DNA from: Ambrosia x helenae
Lineage: Eukaryota > Streptophyta > Magnoliopsida > Asterales > Asteraceae
Direction: 5' to 3'
Length of the DNA: 64,000 bases
Assembly: GCA_030844895.1 (NCBI GenBank)
Contig: CM061227.1
Location: 107,354,659-107,418,658, forward strand
Shown: positions 44,294 to 54,890 of the stretch, piece after piece
Numbering within the stretch: the stretch's first letter is position 1
How the letters are laid out: each line of letters begins with the position of its first letter
Program-made: the position numbers and the translations under genes
Notes under the pieces: generated by a model
Databases searched by the model: none
Seen by the model: only the letters and a program-made list of their open reading frames with translations
Told to the model about the DNA's origin: nothing

Positions 44294-46025
44294 AAATCTA
44301 GGAGCCCCTGACTCACAGCCTTGTGAAATCTGTCACAAGGCTAAGCAAGTCAGAGTCCCTTTCCCTCTTAGTGACCATAACACAAAACAATTAGGTGATC
44401 TTGTGCACCTTGATGTATGGGGTCCCTATAAAGTCACTAGCAGAGAAGGGTACAGGTTCTTTCTCACAGTTGTTGATGATTTCTCAAGAGCTGTTTGGGT
44501 TTATCTTTTGAAAAACAAAACTGAAGTGTTTGAAAATGTGGTCAGTTTTTATGAATTAGTAAAAACTCAATTTACTAAGTCTATAAAAGTTTTTAGAAGC
44601 GATAACGGCACTGAGTTTGTTAACAAACAGTTTAGTAGCTTTTGTAATAGTAAAGGTATATTACATCAAACTTCTTGTGTTTACACTCCACAACAAAATG
44701 GTGTTGTGGAGAGGAAACACAGACATCTTCTTAATATTGCTAGAGCCTTGCTGTTCCAAAGTAGTGTTCCACTACGGTTTTGGTCTGATTGTGTATTGAC
44801 TGCATCTTATATTATAAACAGGATTCCCTCGTCTGTGTTAGCTGGTAAGAGTCCCTATGAGTTGATGTATGGGTTCCCCCCCACGTTAGATCACTTAAGG
44901 AATTTTGGGTGTCTTTGCTTTCAAACTGTTCTAGATGAGCCTGATAAGTTGTGTAGTAGGGCTGATAAATGTGTCTTAATTGGTTATTCTTTCTTAAAAA
45001 AGGGTTATAAGCTTTGGTGTCTTGAGTCTAAAGAAGTTGTTTTTTCAAGAGATGTTAAATTTTACGAAAATATATATCCTTTTAAAACTGAGTTTAAAGA
45101 AGTTGTTTTTAATGATATAAATCATTTGAATTTTTTCGATTGCTTTGACACCGGAAGTACTTTAAGTGATAAAGGTAGCTTAGACACTTGTCCTCCCGAT
45201 GATGAAGGGGGAACAAATGGTACTCATGGTCTCTCTCCTGGGACAGTGTTAGATGACTCTCCCAGGGCTGCCAGTGAGGCAGTTCACGATCGTGAACAGC
45301 AGCCTGGTAGTACAGATGGTAGAGGGACTAACACCTCAGTTGAGGAGAGCCCAAATGATGAGGCTATTACTCCTGAGGGAGATAGGGTAGAATCTGTAAG
45401 GAAGTCTGTTAGAGAATCTGTTTTGCCTAGAAAGTTTTCTGATTACATTGTAGAAGGCAAAGTTAAATATGGAATAGAAAAAATTGTTAATTATTCAAAC
45501 TTATCTGTTGAAAACTTTAGCTTTGTGTCTAACATAAATAAGATTGTTGAACCATCTTGCTATAGAGAAGCCTCAATTGATCCAAAATGGATTGAGGCTA
45601 TGAATAGCGAGATGGAGGCACTCCATAGAAATAATACTTGGATTATCACTGATTTGCCACCCAATAGGAAACCTATAGGTTGCAAATGGGTGTATAAGGT
45701 CAAGTATAAGAGTAATGGAGAGGTCGAGAGATACAAAGCTAGGTTAGTCGCCAAAGGTTACAATCAAAGAGAAGGTTTGGATTATGTCGAAACCTTCTCA
45801 CCGGTTGTAAAGATGGTGACAGTTAGGTGTGTTATTAGTCTTGCAGTTCAGAATAGTTGGTCTCTTTTTCAACTCGATATTAATAATGCGTTTTTATATG
45901 GTTCTATTTCTGAGGACGTTTATATGACTATGCCTGAAGGGTATTATTCTGAACATGAGTCAAAAGTATGTAAGTTGGTCAAGTCGTTATATGGGTTAAA
46001 ACAAAGCTCCACGAAAGTGGAATGA
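44294..46025 (+). pseudogene. Copia integrase and N-terminal reverse transcriptase
   Basis: After the frame change the frame gives the C-x2-C of the zinc module (CEICHKAKQ), LVHLDVWGPYK (first Asp), RSDNGTEF (second Asp) and NGVVERKHRH (Glu): a complete catalytic triad. A 100-residue acidic linker follows, then RT from GCKWVYKVKYK with FQLDINNAFLYG and SLYGLKQ. An extra A near 46003 (CAAAGCTCC) shifts the frame to a stop at 46025. A start codon at 44403 is only the first in-frame ATG, not a real start. Confidence 0.9.
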
Positions 46026-47098
46026 AAAGCTTGTTGAAGTCTTAGTTGGTATAGGTTTTACTCAAAGTATTTGTGATTACTCGTTATTTGTTAAGATCAG
46101 TGGTGATGTTTTTCTTGTTCTATTAGTATATGTTGACGATATTGTTATAACTGGTAACAATGTTGCTGAGATAACTAAAGTTAAAAAACTATTAAGTGAT
46201 AGTTTTATGATTAAGGATTTAGGGAAATTAAAATATTTCCTTGGCATTGAAGTTTTGTATTCTGATGAGGGTATCTGCCTTAATCAGAGGAAGTATTGTA
46301 TGGAGTTGTTAGGAGAGTTTGGATATCTTGGTTGTAAGCCAGTTAGTGTACCTATTGAGCAGAATTATATTGTTTCTGTTAAAAATGAAAAATATGGTCA
46401 AGAGTTAGAAAAACATAACTGAGTTTCAAAAACTTATAGGTAAATTAATTTACTTATCGTTAACTAGACCGGACATAAGTTATACTGTTCAATTTCTTAG
46501 CCAATTTATGCATAAACCCACTGTGGGTGTGCAGAAAATGGCCCTGAGACTTTTGAGGTATCTCAAAAGTGCACCAGGAAAAGGAATTTGGTTTAAAAAG
46601 AGTGAAAAGTTTGAGCTAACTGCATTCTCTGATGCAGACTGGGCAAAATGCCTAGTAACAAGGAAGTCAATTACAGGTTATTGTGTGTTTTTAGGTGAGT
46701 GTCTTGTGTCGTGGAAAAGTAAAAAGCAAAATACTGTGTCTCGGTCAACAGCCGAGGCAGAGTATCGTGCTATGTGCTCAACAACATGTGAATTAATTTG
46801 GTTGTCAAACTTGTTAAATGAATTGGGTGTTTCTTGTAACCTGCCATTGAAGCTGTTTTGTGATAGCAAATCAGCCATTTCAATTGCAGCAAACCCGGTC
46901 TTTCATGACCGGACAAAGCACTTCGAGATTGATCTTCATTTTTTGCGTGAACGAGTAAGTAATGGTTTCATAGAAACTGTTAAGATTAGTTCTCAAAACC
47001 AGATAGCTGATATTTTCACAAAAGGTCTATATGCTGCACAACATGAGGCCTTATGTAACAAAATGGGTTTGAGAGATATGTTTAGTAAATCGAATTAA
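46004..47098 (+). pseudogene. Copia C-terminal reverse transcriptase and RNase H
   Basis: Up to about 46410 the frame gives the RT palm with the active site YVDDIVITGN, then DLGKLKYFLGIEV. An extra A near 46409-46413 (GAAAAACAT) shifts it again; from there to the stop at 47098 it encodes RNase H: FSDADWAKC, STAEAEYRAM, LFCDSKSAIS, and the terminal IADIFTKGL. The stop codon overlaps the polypurine tract, as is usual in copia elements. Confidence 0.9.
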
Positions 47099-47105
47099 GG
47101 GGGCA

Positions 47106-47718
47106 TGTTAAAAATATGTCTACGTATTTGTATAATTAATTCGTTTACTAACATATTTAAATGGTTCGTTGTATTTGGGCTTTATGTTGTTCAGAGATGG
47201 GTTATTGGGCTTATGTTATATTTTGGACTGGACTAATAAGTGGATAAAATAGTCCATATTGTTGTGGCCCATGTGTTTGGTTGTTGTAACAGATATCGAA
47301 GACATTTCTGGATCGTTGGATTAAAACAATCATGATCGTTGAAAGGGTATCCAGCTGATGGTTCTAGAGCTCACTATATAAGCCTTGTCTTTCTCATTGT
47401 TTCGATAACACAATCACTTTTTCATCTTTATCATCTGTATTCTCTCTGGTTTACGTCTAGGGTTTGTGTATTAGTCTGTAAGTCTTTACTTTGTATCATT
47501 CTTATTATCAGTCTGCTGATCTGATTAATCAGCAGACGAACCTTGTATTCGTATTATTTTCTGATCTCAGTGATTTGCGGAGATCTTGGTATTGGGGGGT
47601 GTTTTTGGTTTGGGTAAACTAATAGATTTTTGGTCACCTGTTTTGTCGCTATATCGCTGTTCTTTGTCTTTGTTTGTGATTGTGTGTTGTATTCGTATTC
47701 GATCCATTATTTTCTACA
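47106..47718 (+). repeat. 3' LTR of the 41-48 kb copia
   Basis: 613 bp, pairs with 41236-41848 with two substitutions. The TSD TGGTG follows directly. Confidence 0.93.
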
Positions 47719-48772
47719 TGGTGACAGTGGAATTAGTTGCAAAAGAAAAAGGGTTGGCGTAATGGCGTGGAAACAATTTAAAACAAAGGAGATAAGATGT
47801 GTTTTGTTTTAGCAAAAGTTAACTAAAAAATAAAGGCTGAAGTGATTATTAGAAGGTTCTTCGTGTGACCGTGTGAGTGATATTGGGTTCTTTGTGAAGC
47901 CAACAAGTGGAGGTGATCGGATTTCTTAGTGAAGCCAAAATGTGTGATCGGAATCTGTGTGAATGCTTATTGGGATCTGTGTGTGATCCAGATTGTTCTG
48001 TGTGAACTGACATTAATCAAGACCTGTGTGATCGGAAGAAGGAGGCAAAATCGAGACTAGAGAAGTGTTCTAGGTGAACCGAGATGGCGAGAAATGTGCC
48101 GATCTGTGTGATCAATAAAGACGAGATGGTGCGATCGTAGCATGATTCTGTGTTGAGTCCGTCAGACGAAGAGTTCTTTGTGAACCATACGATGCGTTCT
48201 GGAGTAGAAGAGTTCCGTATGTTATGCGTGAAAAATTTCTGTGTGAAAAAAAAGGGAGAAGGATTCTGTGTGAATCGATTGAGAAGAGAATGAAAAGAAA
48301 TTTTTGTGTGAACAGGTAGAGGATACGAGATTTGTGTTTGATGGAAAAGAGTTCTAATGGTGTAATGGTTTAGATGATTTGAACTGAGTTCTCATGGTGG
48401 ATTAAATATCAATTCAAAAGGAAGAGGGAAAGAGTAGTGAAGTATAGATAAGGCAAGCCAGCTCACTGTTGAGAGAAAACAAAAGAAAGGAGTCTAATGC
48501 ATTGTAAAATTGGTGATCTAGAAGTGGTGTATCGGTGTGATTCGAGCTGAACAAGGGCTGTTTCGGGGCTACATCGGTAATGAAATAGTACCGAGTGATG
48601 GTGGTATAGGGCTGTGCAACTCAAAGTCATGTGAAGATTTGAGTGAAGGCGAACAAGAGCAACGAATCTTTGTGGTTCGTAAGTTCGTAAGGATCAAGAG
48701 ATAAAGTCCGAGTTTGAGACGACGGGTGACCGGTGATAAAACGGGTCAAGACATCAAGATTAAGGGGGTGAT

Positions 48773-49053
48773 TGTTGGGTATAATCTTGATGTTCCGGGT
48801 TGGTTCGGATTGTGTACGGGTCATGGATACGGGTCACCAGGAAAATGTATTTATTCACATGTTAGTTATGGATTTGTTTGAGTCAAAGTAGTGGGTTAGA
48901 GTTTACTAGTTTTTAGGAGTTACTTACGTTAGAGAGGTTAGTGCCTAGTTATATATGTACTCAAGTTTGATGAATGAAGTGTGTGAGTTTTAAAGCAGTA
49001 AACATATTACTATACGTGTGTTTTATTTGTGTGATTGGGGCCTGAAACCTACA
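48773..49053 (+). repeat. 3' LTR of the non-coding LTR element
   Basis: 281 bp, preceded by the polypurine tract. The 14 bases after it repeat the start of the element's interior (TTTGGTATCAGAGC), after which the sequence is unrelated to it. Confidence 0.9.
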
Positions 49054-49263
49054 TTTGGTATCAGAGCTTATAGTGTCCAAAGTAATATGTTTGATGAACA
49101 TAACCTCTTAGATCATCTTCTTCAAAAACTAGATCATTACTCACGAAACACAACTTTCATATTTGGCACACTAACTATTTGTAAAAAGTTAAAACCTTTG
49201 AACAAAGAATGTTTCAGGTCAACACAAGTCTTTTTGACAGCTATAAGTAGTCATGCAGTATAC

Positions 49264-49315
49264 CTGTTCTTCTGAAGAATATGCGGTATTATCATTTACT
49301 GCCTGAGGATTATGC
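49264..49315 (-). other. Exon-like block of unknown identity in the CACTA element
   Basis: On the minus strand a pyrimidine-rich acceptor (TTTTTTTCTACAG) and a donor GTATAC bound 52 nt open as HNPQAVNDNTAYSSEEQ. A further minus-strand block near 49395-49470 reads MNNSSIGIRTRASDPTSG before GTAATAAAG. I do not recognise either; they could be exons of the same captured gene as 51064-51144. The rest of 49316-50780 has no recognisable gene. Confidence 0.3.
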
Positions 49316-50798
49316 CTGTAGAAAAAAAAAGTGGTTAGACCTTACAGATCCTTAAAAAGTCAAAGAAAAGAATAAGAACATACTTTGACTGTGTTATCTT
49401 TATTACCCGCTGGTTGGATCAGAGGCTCGGGTCCGAATGCCAATGGAGCTGTTATTCATCAGGTTTCTATCACAAGACATAGCGTTGAGATTTTCAAGTC
49501 CTCTAGAAGACCACATTCAGTTGTAGAATATAAAAATTCCATTGCTAGTTGCTACTGGCTGAATTTGGCATTTTATCCGTATATGTTATCATGATCCTTT
49601 GAGAGTGGATCAATTTAGAAACTTAGCCCAATTTCAAGTGGCCATACCTGACAATGGTTGAGTAGGGCGCCCTAATCAATCCAAACTAAAGCTACAAACT
49701 ACACATTGAAAAACTAAGGTACATACTACATAGTTTTGTAGCTATCAATTAAGACATCAATAAATTTCTTCCTATGCAAACAATCTTTCACTGTAATAGA
49801 ACTAGAACCTCCAAAGTGTAATCTGTAATAAACTACTCTATGAGCAGAAAGTTATTAAAATGCTTCAATTACTAATTCTTGAAAGTTATGCCACAGTTGG
49901 GCACTGTCTAGTGAATTCCTATGCTACCACTCGTAAAAGAATAAATAAAAAAAAAATCTATGTGTGTAGTGTGCAGCATGATCATAAGCAATCAAGCTTT
50001 AATAATCAAGAACTTGAACCAAAACAACCCCAACAAACTTAAAAAAAAAAACTTATGCATAACAAATGTTCCAATTTTTTTAAAAACAAAAACATACCAT
50101 AGTAAGAAGATTAATCCATCTGATCACAAACGTGCTTACTCTTGTGCTCATGATTTCACAAGTGGGGTTCACATGATTTACGGCTTTACGCTAATGGAAG
50201 CTTCGAAAAGTTTTTGGAAAGACAAAATCTTGTTAATAGAGCCACTCAAATCAGGCTTCAAACCTAAAGATATAAATACAGTAATAATCACCAACCAATT
50301 GATAACAAAATGAGTTCATTCATCTCAATTATCACAGATCATGTTAAACTCAAGTCATTCAAACCCATACACAACTTCAAATTCACATGATCCATTCTAA
50401 ACTTTGTGTCCCAAAGAAAAGTTCATTCTAGATCTCTACATAATCATATTAAATTAAGATGATATTATTAGAAAAGAAGCTTATGTGTATGCTAAAGAAG
50501 ACCATCTTAAGAGGAGACCACATGGCTAGGTAATGTACTGAATCATTTATTATCTTCCATGAACAAACCATCATTTTAGCCACTAAAAGTTTTGCGCATT
50601 TATCCTCCGAAACCATCTAATCAGAGAAATAAAGGACTTCTACAATAATCTAAGCAACAAAACACTAATCTTAATCAAAGATCTCAGACACATTGTCATT
50701 CACAATTTCAGTTCTACGATCTGGCGTTCAATTTCGTTTAAAAACAATAACATACCATAGTAGAATAACGTGCATCATACACAATCTTAACCTAAATA

Positions 50799-50799
50799 A

Positions 50800-50837
<38 letters not shown>

Positions 50838-50858
50838 TCAGCAACAACAACAACAACA
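50799..50858 (+). repeat. CAA/CAG-type microsatellite
   Basis: About twenty trinucleotides, CAACAG alternating then pure CAA. It lies in what would be an intron of the minus-strand exon at 51064-51144. No evidence it is translated. Confidence 0.85.
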
Positions 50859-50982
50859 ATCTAGAAACTATCGGTAACTTCGTATGCACAAAAACACAAT
50901 CACGTCATTTGAAAACGATTATCTTCTATATTATATTAATATATCCTACTACCTCAAAAACATATCATTTTCTCTGTCAAAC

Positions 50983-51051
50983 AATAATAATAAATCAGTT
51001 AATAATAATAATAATAATAAATCAGTTAATAATAATAATAATAATAATAAT
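50983..51051 (+). repeat. AAT microsatellite interrupted by AAATCAGTT
   Basis: Three runs of AAT separated by two copies of AAATCAGTT, directly downstream (minus strand) of the donor site at 51063. Confidence 0.85.
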
Positions 51052-51063
51052 AAGAGTCTCTAC

Positions 51064-51144
51064 CTGTTGTTGGATCCTAGCTAAATCGGCGTGTGACATA
51101 CGACTCATCTGCTTTTGAGCGAGTCTCATCATCTCTGGATCCAT
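51064..51144 (-). pseudogene. Exon resembling the first exon of OEP61 (outer-envelope TPR protein), captured by the CACTA
   Basis: On the minus strand ATG at 51144 opens MDPEMMRLAQKQMSRM, continues SHADLARIQQQ and ends at a GT donor (51063-51062), phase 0. The plant chloroplast outer-envelope Hsp70-docking protein OEP61/TPR7 begins with an almost identical stretch (..MMDPE..RLAQ.QMSRM..AD.ARIQQQ). The 150 bp upstream look like a 5' untranslated region (about 51145-51290). No later OEP61 exon, TPR repeat or membrane anchor is found, so only exon 1 and its leader are present. It could alternatively be a host gene's first exon if the CACTA boundaries were wrong, but the matching TIRs and TSD argue against that. 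Confidence 0.55.
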
Positions 51145-51297
51145 GGTGGAAGGGATTGTGACGTGGACGAGTTGAATATGGACTATCAAGTGTGAAGCTT
51201 TCTGTTATCGTGATTGAGAGCAAGTGGAATACGATGGAATACGATGATCTGCAAAGGATTTGTGTTTAGGGTTTTGTTCTTGAAGGATTTCTGTTTA

Positions 51298-53118
51298 GGC
51301 TGATGGGTGTGGAGACGCCCCACCCTCCCCCGTCCTCACTTTTTGCCCCGTCCCCCACCAGCACACCGCCCCCTTGCCCCGTTCTCCCCTCCCCCGTCCG
51401 CACCGTCCCTCTGAGGACATAAAGGATGGGCCAATCAGAGTTTTTCTATTTTTTTTTATTCCAACGGTAATATAACGGCTACTTTTTTTTTTTTTACCCC
51501 AAAACCAAATATATAAACACCACCATTCTTTTTAAAACCCACATAAACAACCAAAACCAACTTAAAACTCTTCTACTTTTCTTTAAAAAAATACACAACA
51601 ATGTCATACCTACCAATGTTTGATTCCTCGTCTTCGTCGAGCGAAGAAAACCAGGTTTTTGTGAACGCGGTTTGGGAATCGGCACAACTAATCGTGGCGG
51701 AGGAAGACGAGGTGAGCTCGCAACCGCGACAGAGGCAAGCGGCCATAAACAAAGACCGGGAGGGTAAGTTTATATTTTATCTTCAAATATATATATTTCA
51801 TACTTTATTTTTTAGAGTTGTGACCCGTATTTTACATTACGGCACGATGCTAGAGGCAAGCGAGGGTTCACAACTTATCAAAAATGCACGGCGGCATTGC
51901 GGCAACTAGCTTACGGGACGGCATCCGACTCGTGGGATGAGTATTTACGGATGTCCGAAAGAACGGCACGTGATTGCTTGTATAAGTTTTCCAAGCGCGT
52001 TGTCAAGATCTACAGCAAAAAATATTTGAGAAAACCAAACTCGAACGATATCCAGAAATTGTATCAGTTCCATCATGAAAGGCATGGTTTTCCAGGGATG
52101 CTTGGAAGCATCGATTGCATGCATTGGCCGTGGAAAAATTGCCCTAATGCGTGGCGTGGCATGTTTTATCGAGGCGATCAGGGTCACCCGAGTATTATCT
52201 TAGAGGCTGCCGCGTCACAAGACTTGTGGATTTGGCATGCCTTTTTTGGTGTTCCCGATTCCAATAACGACCTTAATGTTCTTAACCAATCATTGGTGTT
52301 TGATGATGTGAGAAAGGGAACCGGTCTGGATACAAAATTCACAGTTTCGGGGGTGGAGTACAAGCACGGGTATTATCTTGCGGATCTAATATACCCAACC
52401 TATTCTACAATTGTTAAAAGTATTAAGCACCCTCACGACGAAAAAAGAAAGAAATTTGCAAAGTTTCAAGAAGCGGCGCGAAAGGATATCGAACGAACTT
52501 ATGGGGTTCTACAAGCGAAATGGCACATCATCGCAAACCCGGCACGTGCCTTCACACCAAAAAAAACTTCGTTATTGTATGTACGCTTGTATCTTGTTGC
52601 ATAACATGATCATCGAAGACGAAGGCCGAGCTATTTGTGAGTTCGATGAAAATGCGGTGGAGGAGAATACTATTCCGGATGACGAAGCGCAACAAGAGTT
52701 AAACGATTTCGCGTTACGTAACGAACACATCCATCATCATCTACAAGCCGACTTGATCGAATATATATGGAACAACGGAATCGACTATTAGTATTTTACT
52801 ACTTAATTTTAGGATGGTTTGTTATTTTTTTTTAATTTTTAGGATGATTTGTAATTTTTTTAATTTTTAGGATGGTTTGTAATTTTTATTTTAAATCTAC
52901 TATTTATTTGAATTTTATTTTGTTTATTTGTTAGTTTTATAAAAGTAGTTAAAATTAATTTTTATAAAAAAATAATAGTATTTAATGCTTGAGACATGGG
53001 TTTCTCATGTCTCCACACCCCACCCATGTCTCAAGCATATGGAGACATGACCTTGCCTAGGTGGCATCCTATGTGGCATTGAGACATGACCTTTCTCATG
53101 TCTCCACACCCCATAGCC
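51298..53118 (+). mobile_element. PIF/Harbinger element carrying only the transposase
   Basis: A TTA TSD lies at 51295-51297 and 53119-53121. Terminal repeats are GGCTGATGGGTGTGGAGAC and, read from the right, GGCTATGGGGTGTGGAGAC (16 of 19 match). The right end contains duplicated terminal sequence (GACATG...CTCATGTCTCCACACCCC twice, near 52985-53030 and 53080-53115). A TATA-like AAATATATAAACACC lies about 90 bp before the coding start. No ORF1 is present. It is inserted into the CACTA element just upstream of the OEP61-like exon. Confidence 0.92.
51601..52791 (+). pseudogene. PIF/Harbinger DDE transposase (DDE_Tnp_4), with internal loss and a frameshift
   Basis: The start MSYLPMFDSSSSSSEENQ and the end of the first block (NKDREG, 51763) match the family; a GTAAGT donor follows. 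After about 51816 the frame resumes at CDPYFTLRHDARGKRGF, so about 40 residues normally between these parts are missing. Then LAYGTASDSWDEYLRMSE, the first Asp in GSIDCMHWPWKNCPNAWRG, the second in FGVPDSNNDLNVL and the Glu in RKDIERTYGVLQ: a complete DDE triad. In the A-run near 52558-52567 the frame shifts by one, moving from ANPARAFTPKK to LRYCMYACILLHNMI..., then runs to the stop at 52791 (EYIWNNGIDY). Confidence 0.88.
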
Positions 53119-53189
53119 TTAGGGAGAGAGAGAGAGGCACTCTACAGATTTTTGTGTTTTGTTAAGAGAGAGAGGGAGGGGGGAGGGTT

Positions 53190-54890
53190 GATATACGTTA
53201 AATTACACATATAAAAGTCCCCGGTTAACTCCCATTTCCATATGTTTTTGACCTTATACACGAGGAATTGGTACTTATTTGGGTATCTTTACGATTTTAG
53301 GTCTTAAACGATGTCCCGGAAGCAAACCCGAAGAAAACGAGGATTTCGGCCCTTTATCAGGAGAACATACTGCTGCAACTTTTGCGCAGCAGCTGTTCGG
53401 ATCGCTTTTACCCCTTCTAAAACCCAAAATCCGACTTCGACTTTCAAAAAAGAATTGTTCTACGCTCCGATAGCTTTCCAGGCATATAAAGAACACCTCC
53501 TAACGATTTTTCTACGATTTTATATGTAATTTTAAAGATCATGCTGTCGGGCTGTTCCCTGTGAGTCTTGTATAAAACACCAATTCAGCCTCTGTTCGAA
53601 GTATTGGGTCTTTGGGGGTCGATCTTGGGAGATTCCTAGACCAAAGGAGCTGCTGGAAAGCCGTTTAACAAGCCCGGGAAGCCGTCCGATCCATCCATCA
53701 TCATCCAATCCTTCACTTTAGCATTCTTATGGTTTGATCCTTTAAACTATTTATGATCCACATCTGATTTTGTATGCTTATTGTGATGTTCATTTAGTTA
53801 ATCGTAAGCCTACGGGCAAGAACACTAGTATGTAGTATGTTAAACAATCGTTTGTATAGTTAATCATGTCTTGTATAAATTTGGCGTTTTTTCATGACTT
53901 AATCTTGATGATCATAATGCAACCTTGTTTCATTGTTATTGGATTCGTGATTGTGTTTGAATGACTTTGATGATTGTCGAATGTGTTAGGCGGATACATG
54001 TTGAAATACCGTCCGTTTAATCGTTCGGTATAGACTAGTTAACTTGTTAATAAGTTTACACCATGAAACTGTAACCGGGTATTGGTTTGGTTAAAGTCAG
54101 TCGAATAACGATTAAAAATGCTTACCGGCACGTAAAAGGGTTTTAAAAGCTTAATGGTGCCGTTACTGATCTTTGACGCGGTTAATGATCTTTGGTAGTT
54201 ATTTTGGTAAAAATAGCGATCTTAGTAGATCTGTGTTCAAAGTTGGTAAAATGGAATAGGTTGTGAAATGCTCTACTTTATGCTAGTCTAGGTGGTTGTA
54301 TTGTGTATTCGGTATCGCTTTCCCGGATTAGTGAGGTTAGAAAACTCTTAACAAATGACTAACTTATCTTTAGAAGATTTGCATGAGATCATATCAGCTG
54401 CTCGCTAATAAATGACTTGAAGTGGTTAACGTGTGTATTCGTGTTAGCTTTCTGTATAGTTGTCATGTTAGGATGCCCGAAAGGGACACTAACTGTCGGA
54501 AAATGGGAATGTTGATCACACGCCTTTATTTTATATGATATATAGATGACATGCTAGGGTTAATATATTATAGCTTATATAGTTATATTTTGTATTTGGG
54601 GTCTTACATATGTTAGTTAGATATTTTAGAATTAATTTAGATAAACAAAACATCAAACTATCTTTTCCTACTGGTAAATTGAGGACAGAGTTTTAGTACA
54701 ATTGCTCCGCGCGCGTCCATGGATCGATATCTGGTTCTTATCTGTACATTACTACATATATGACATGGTACACTTGCCCTATTGTGTGTGTTTTAATATT
54801 AAGGTCTAAACCATTTTTATAAATATTAAAGCAGAAACGTGTGTTAAAATCCATTGAAAAATATGTGTAGTATCGCACACGTCAAGAGTT
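53190..54890 (+). other. Retroelement LTR-like sequence inside the CACTA (unresolved)
   Basis: No conserved protein is present; a 72-codon frame at 53311-53529 is not a known domain. The right part (TAGTACAATTGCTCCGCGCG near 54696, TACACTTGCCCTATTGTGT near 54770, then AATATTAAGGTCTAAACC) resembles the sequence preceding the primer site in Athila/Tat-type Ty3 elements, and ATATAAAAG near 53211 could be a TATA box. I could not define ends or a TSD, so this is only a suspected solo or partial LTR. Confidence 0.35.

Larger units (their letters stand above)
41236..47718 (+). mobile_element. Ty1/copia retrotransposon, full length, coding region frameshifted
   Basis: 613-bp LTRs at 41236-41848 and 47106-47718 differ at two positions (C/T at TTGTCTCTCTC; T/G at TTTGCTGAGATC). 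The TSD TGGTG is perfect (41231-41235, 47719-47723). The primer site TGGTATCAGAGC follows the 5' LTR and a TTAAGGGGG tract precedes the 3' LTR. Gag to RNase H are all present in order but broken by at least four frame changes. Its proteins resemble those of the outer copia at 13067-36373, yet the LTRs are unrelated by eye, so they are sister families. Confidence 0.95.
40663..48760 (+). repeat. Degenerate TTCTGTGTGAACC word array in the non-coding interior (two arms)
   Basis: In 40880-41110 and again in 47840-48330, words such as GGTTCTGTGTGAACCGA, GTTTTGTGTGAAACC, GTTCTTTGTGAAGCC, GATCTGTGTGATCA and TTCTGTGTGAATCGAT recur every 20-60 bp; I can see at least 15. Several are self-complementary (GGTTC...GAACC). 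They are split by the copia insertion. They do not maintain one reading frame. Confidence 0.7.
40367..49053 (+). mobile_element. Non-coding LTR retrotransposon (LARD/TRIM-like) hosting a copia element
   Basis: 282- and 281-bp LTRs (TGTTGGGTATAATC...AAACCTACA) differ by one substitution (GTGTACGTGTC against GTGTACGGGTC) and one T. Primer site TGGTATCAGAGC lies at 40651-40662 and a polypurine tract TTAAGGGGGTGAT at 48760-48772. Without the nested copia (41236-47718) the interior is about 1.6 kb and encodes no gag or pol; it consists largely of degenerate TTCTGTGTGAANCC words. A matching 5-bp TSD is not found: the left flank is AGGAA, while the right LTR is followed by TTTGGTATCAGAGC, a copy of the primer site. 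The nearly identical LTRs show it moved recently with borrowed enzymes. Confidence 0.85.

Noticed and set aside
50693..51118. Gln/Asn-rich plus-strand frames near the microsatellites
   Set aside because: Generated by CAA/CAG and AAT repeats; no splice or domain support.
51601..52791. Functional host gene derived from a Harbinger transposase
   Set aside because: The block has TTA-flanked terminal repeats of its own, an internal loss of about 40 residues and a frameshift in an A-run, so it is a transposon copy and not a domesticated gene.
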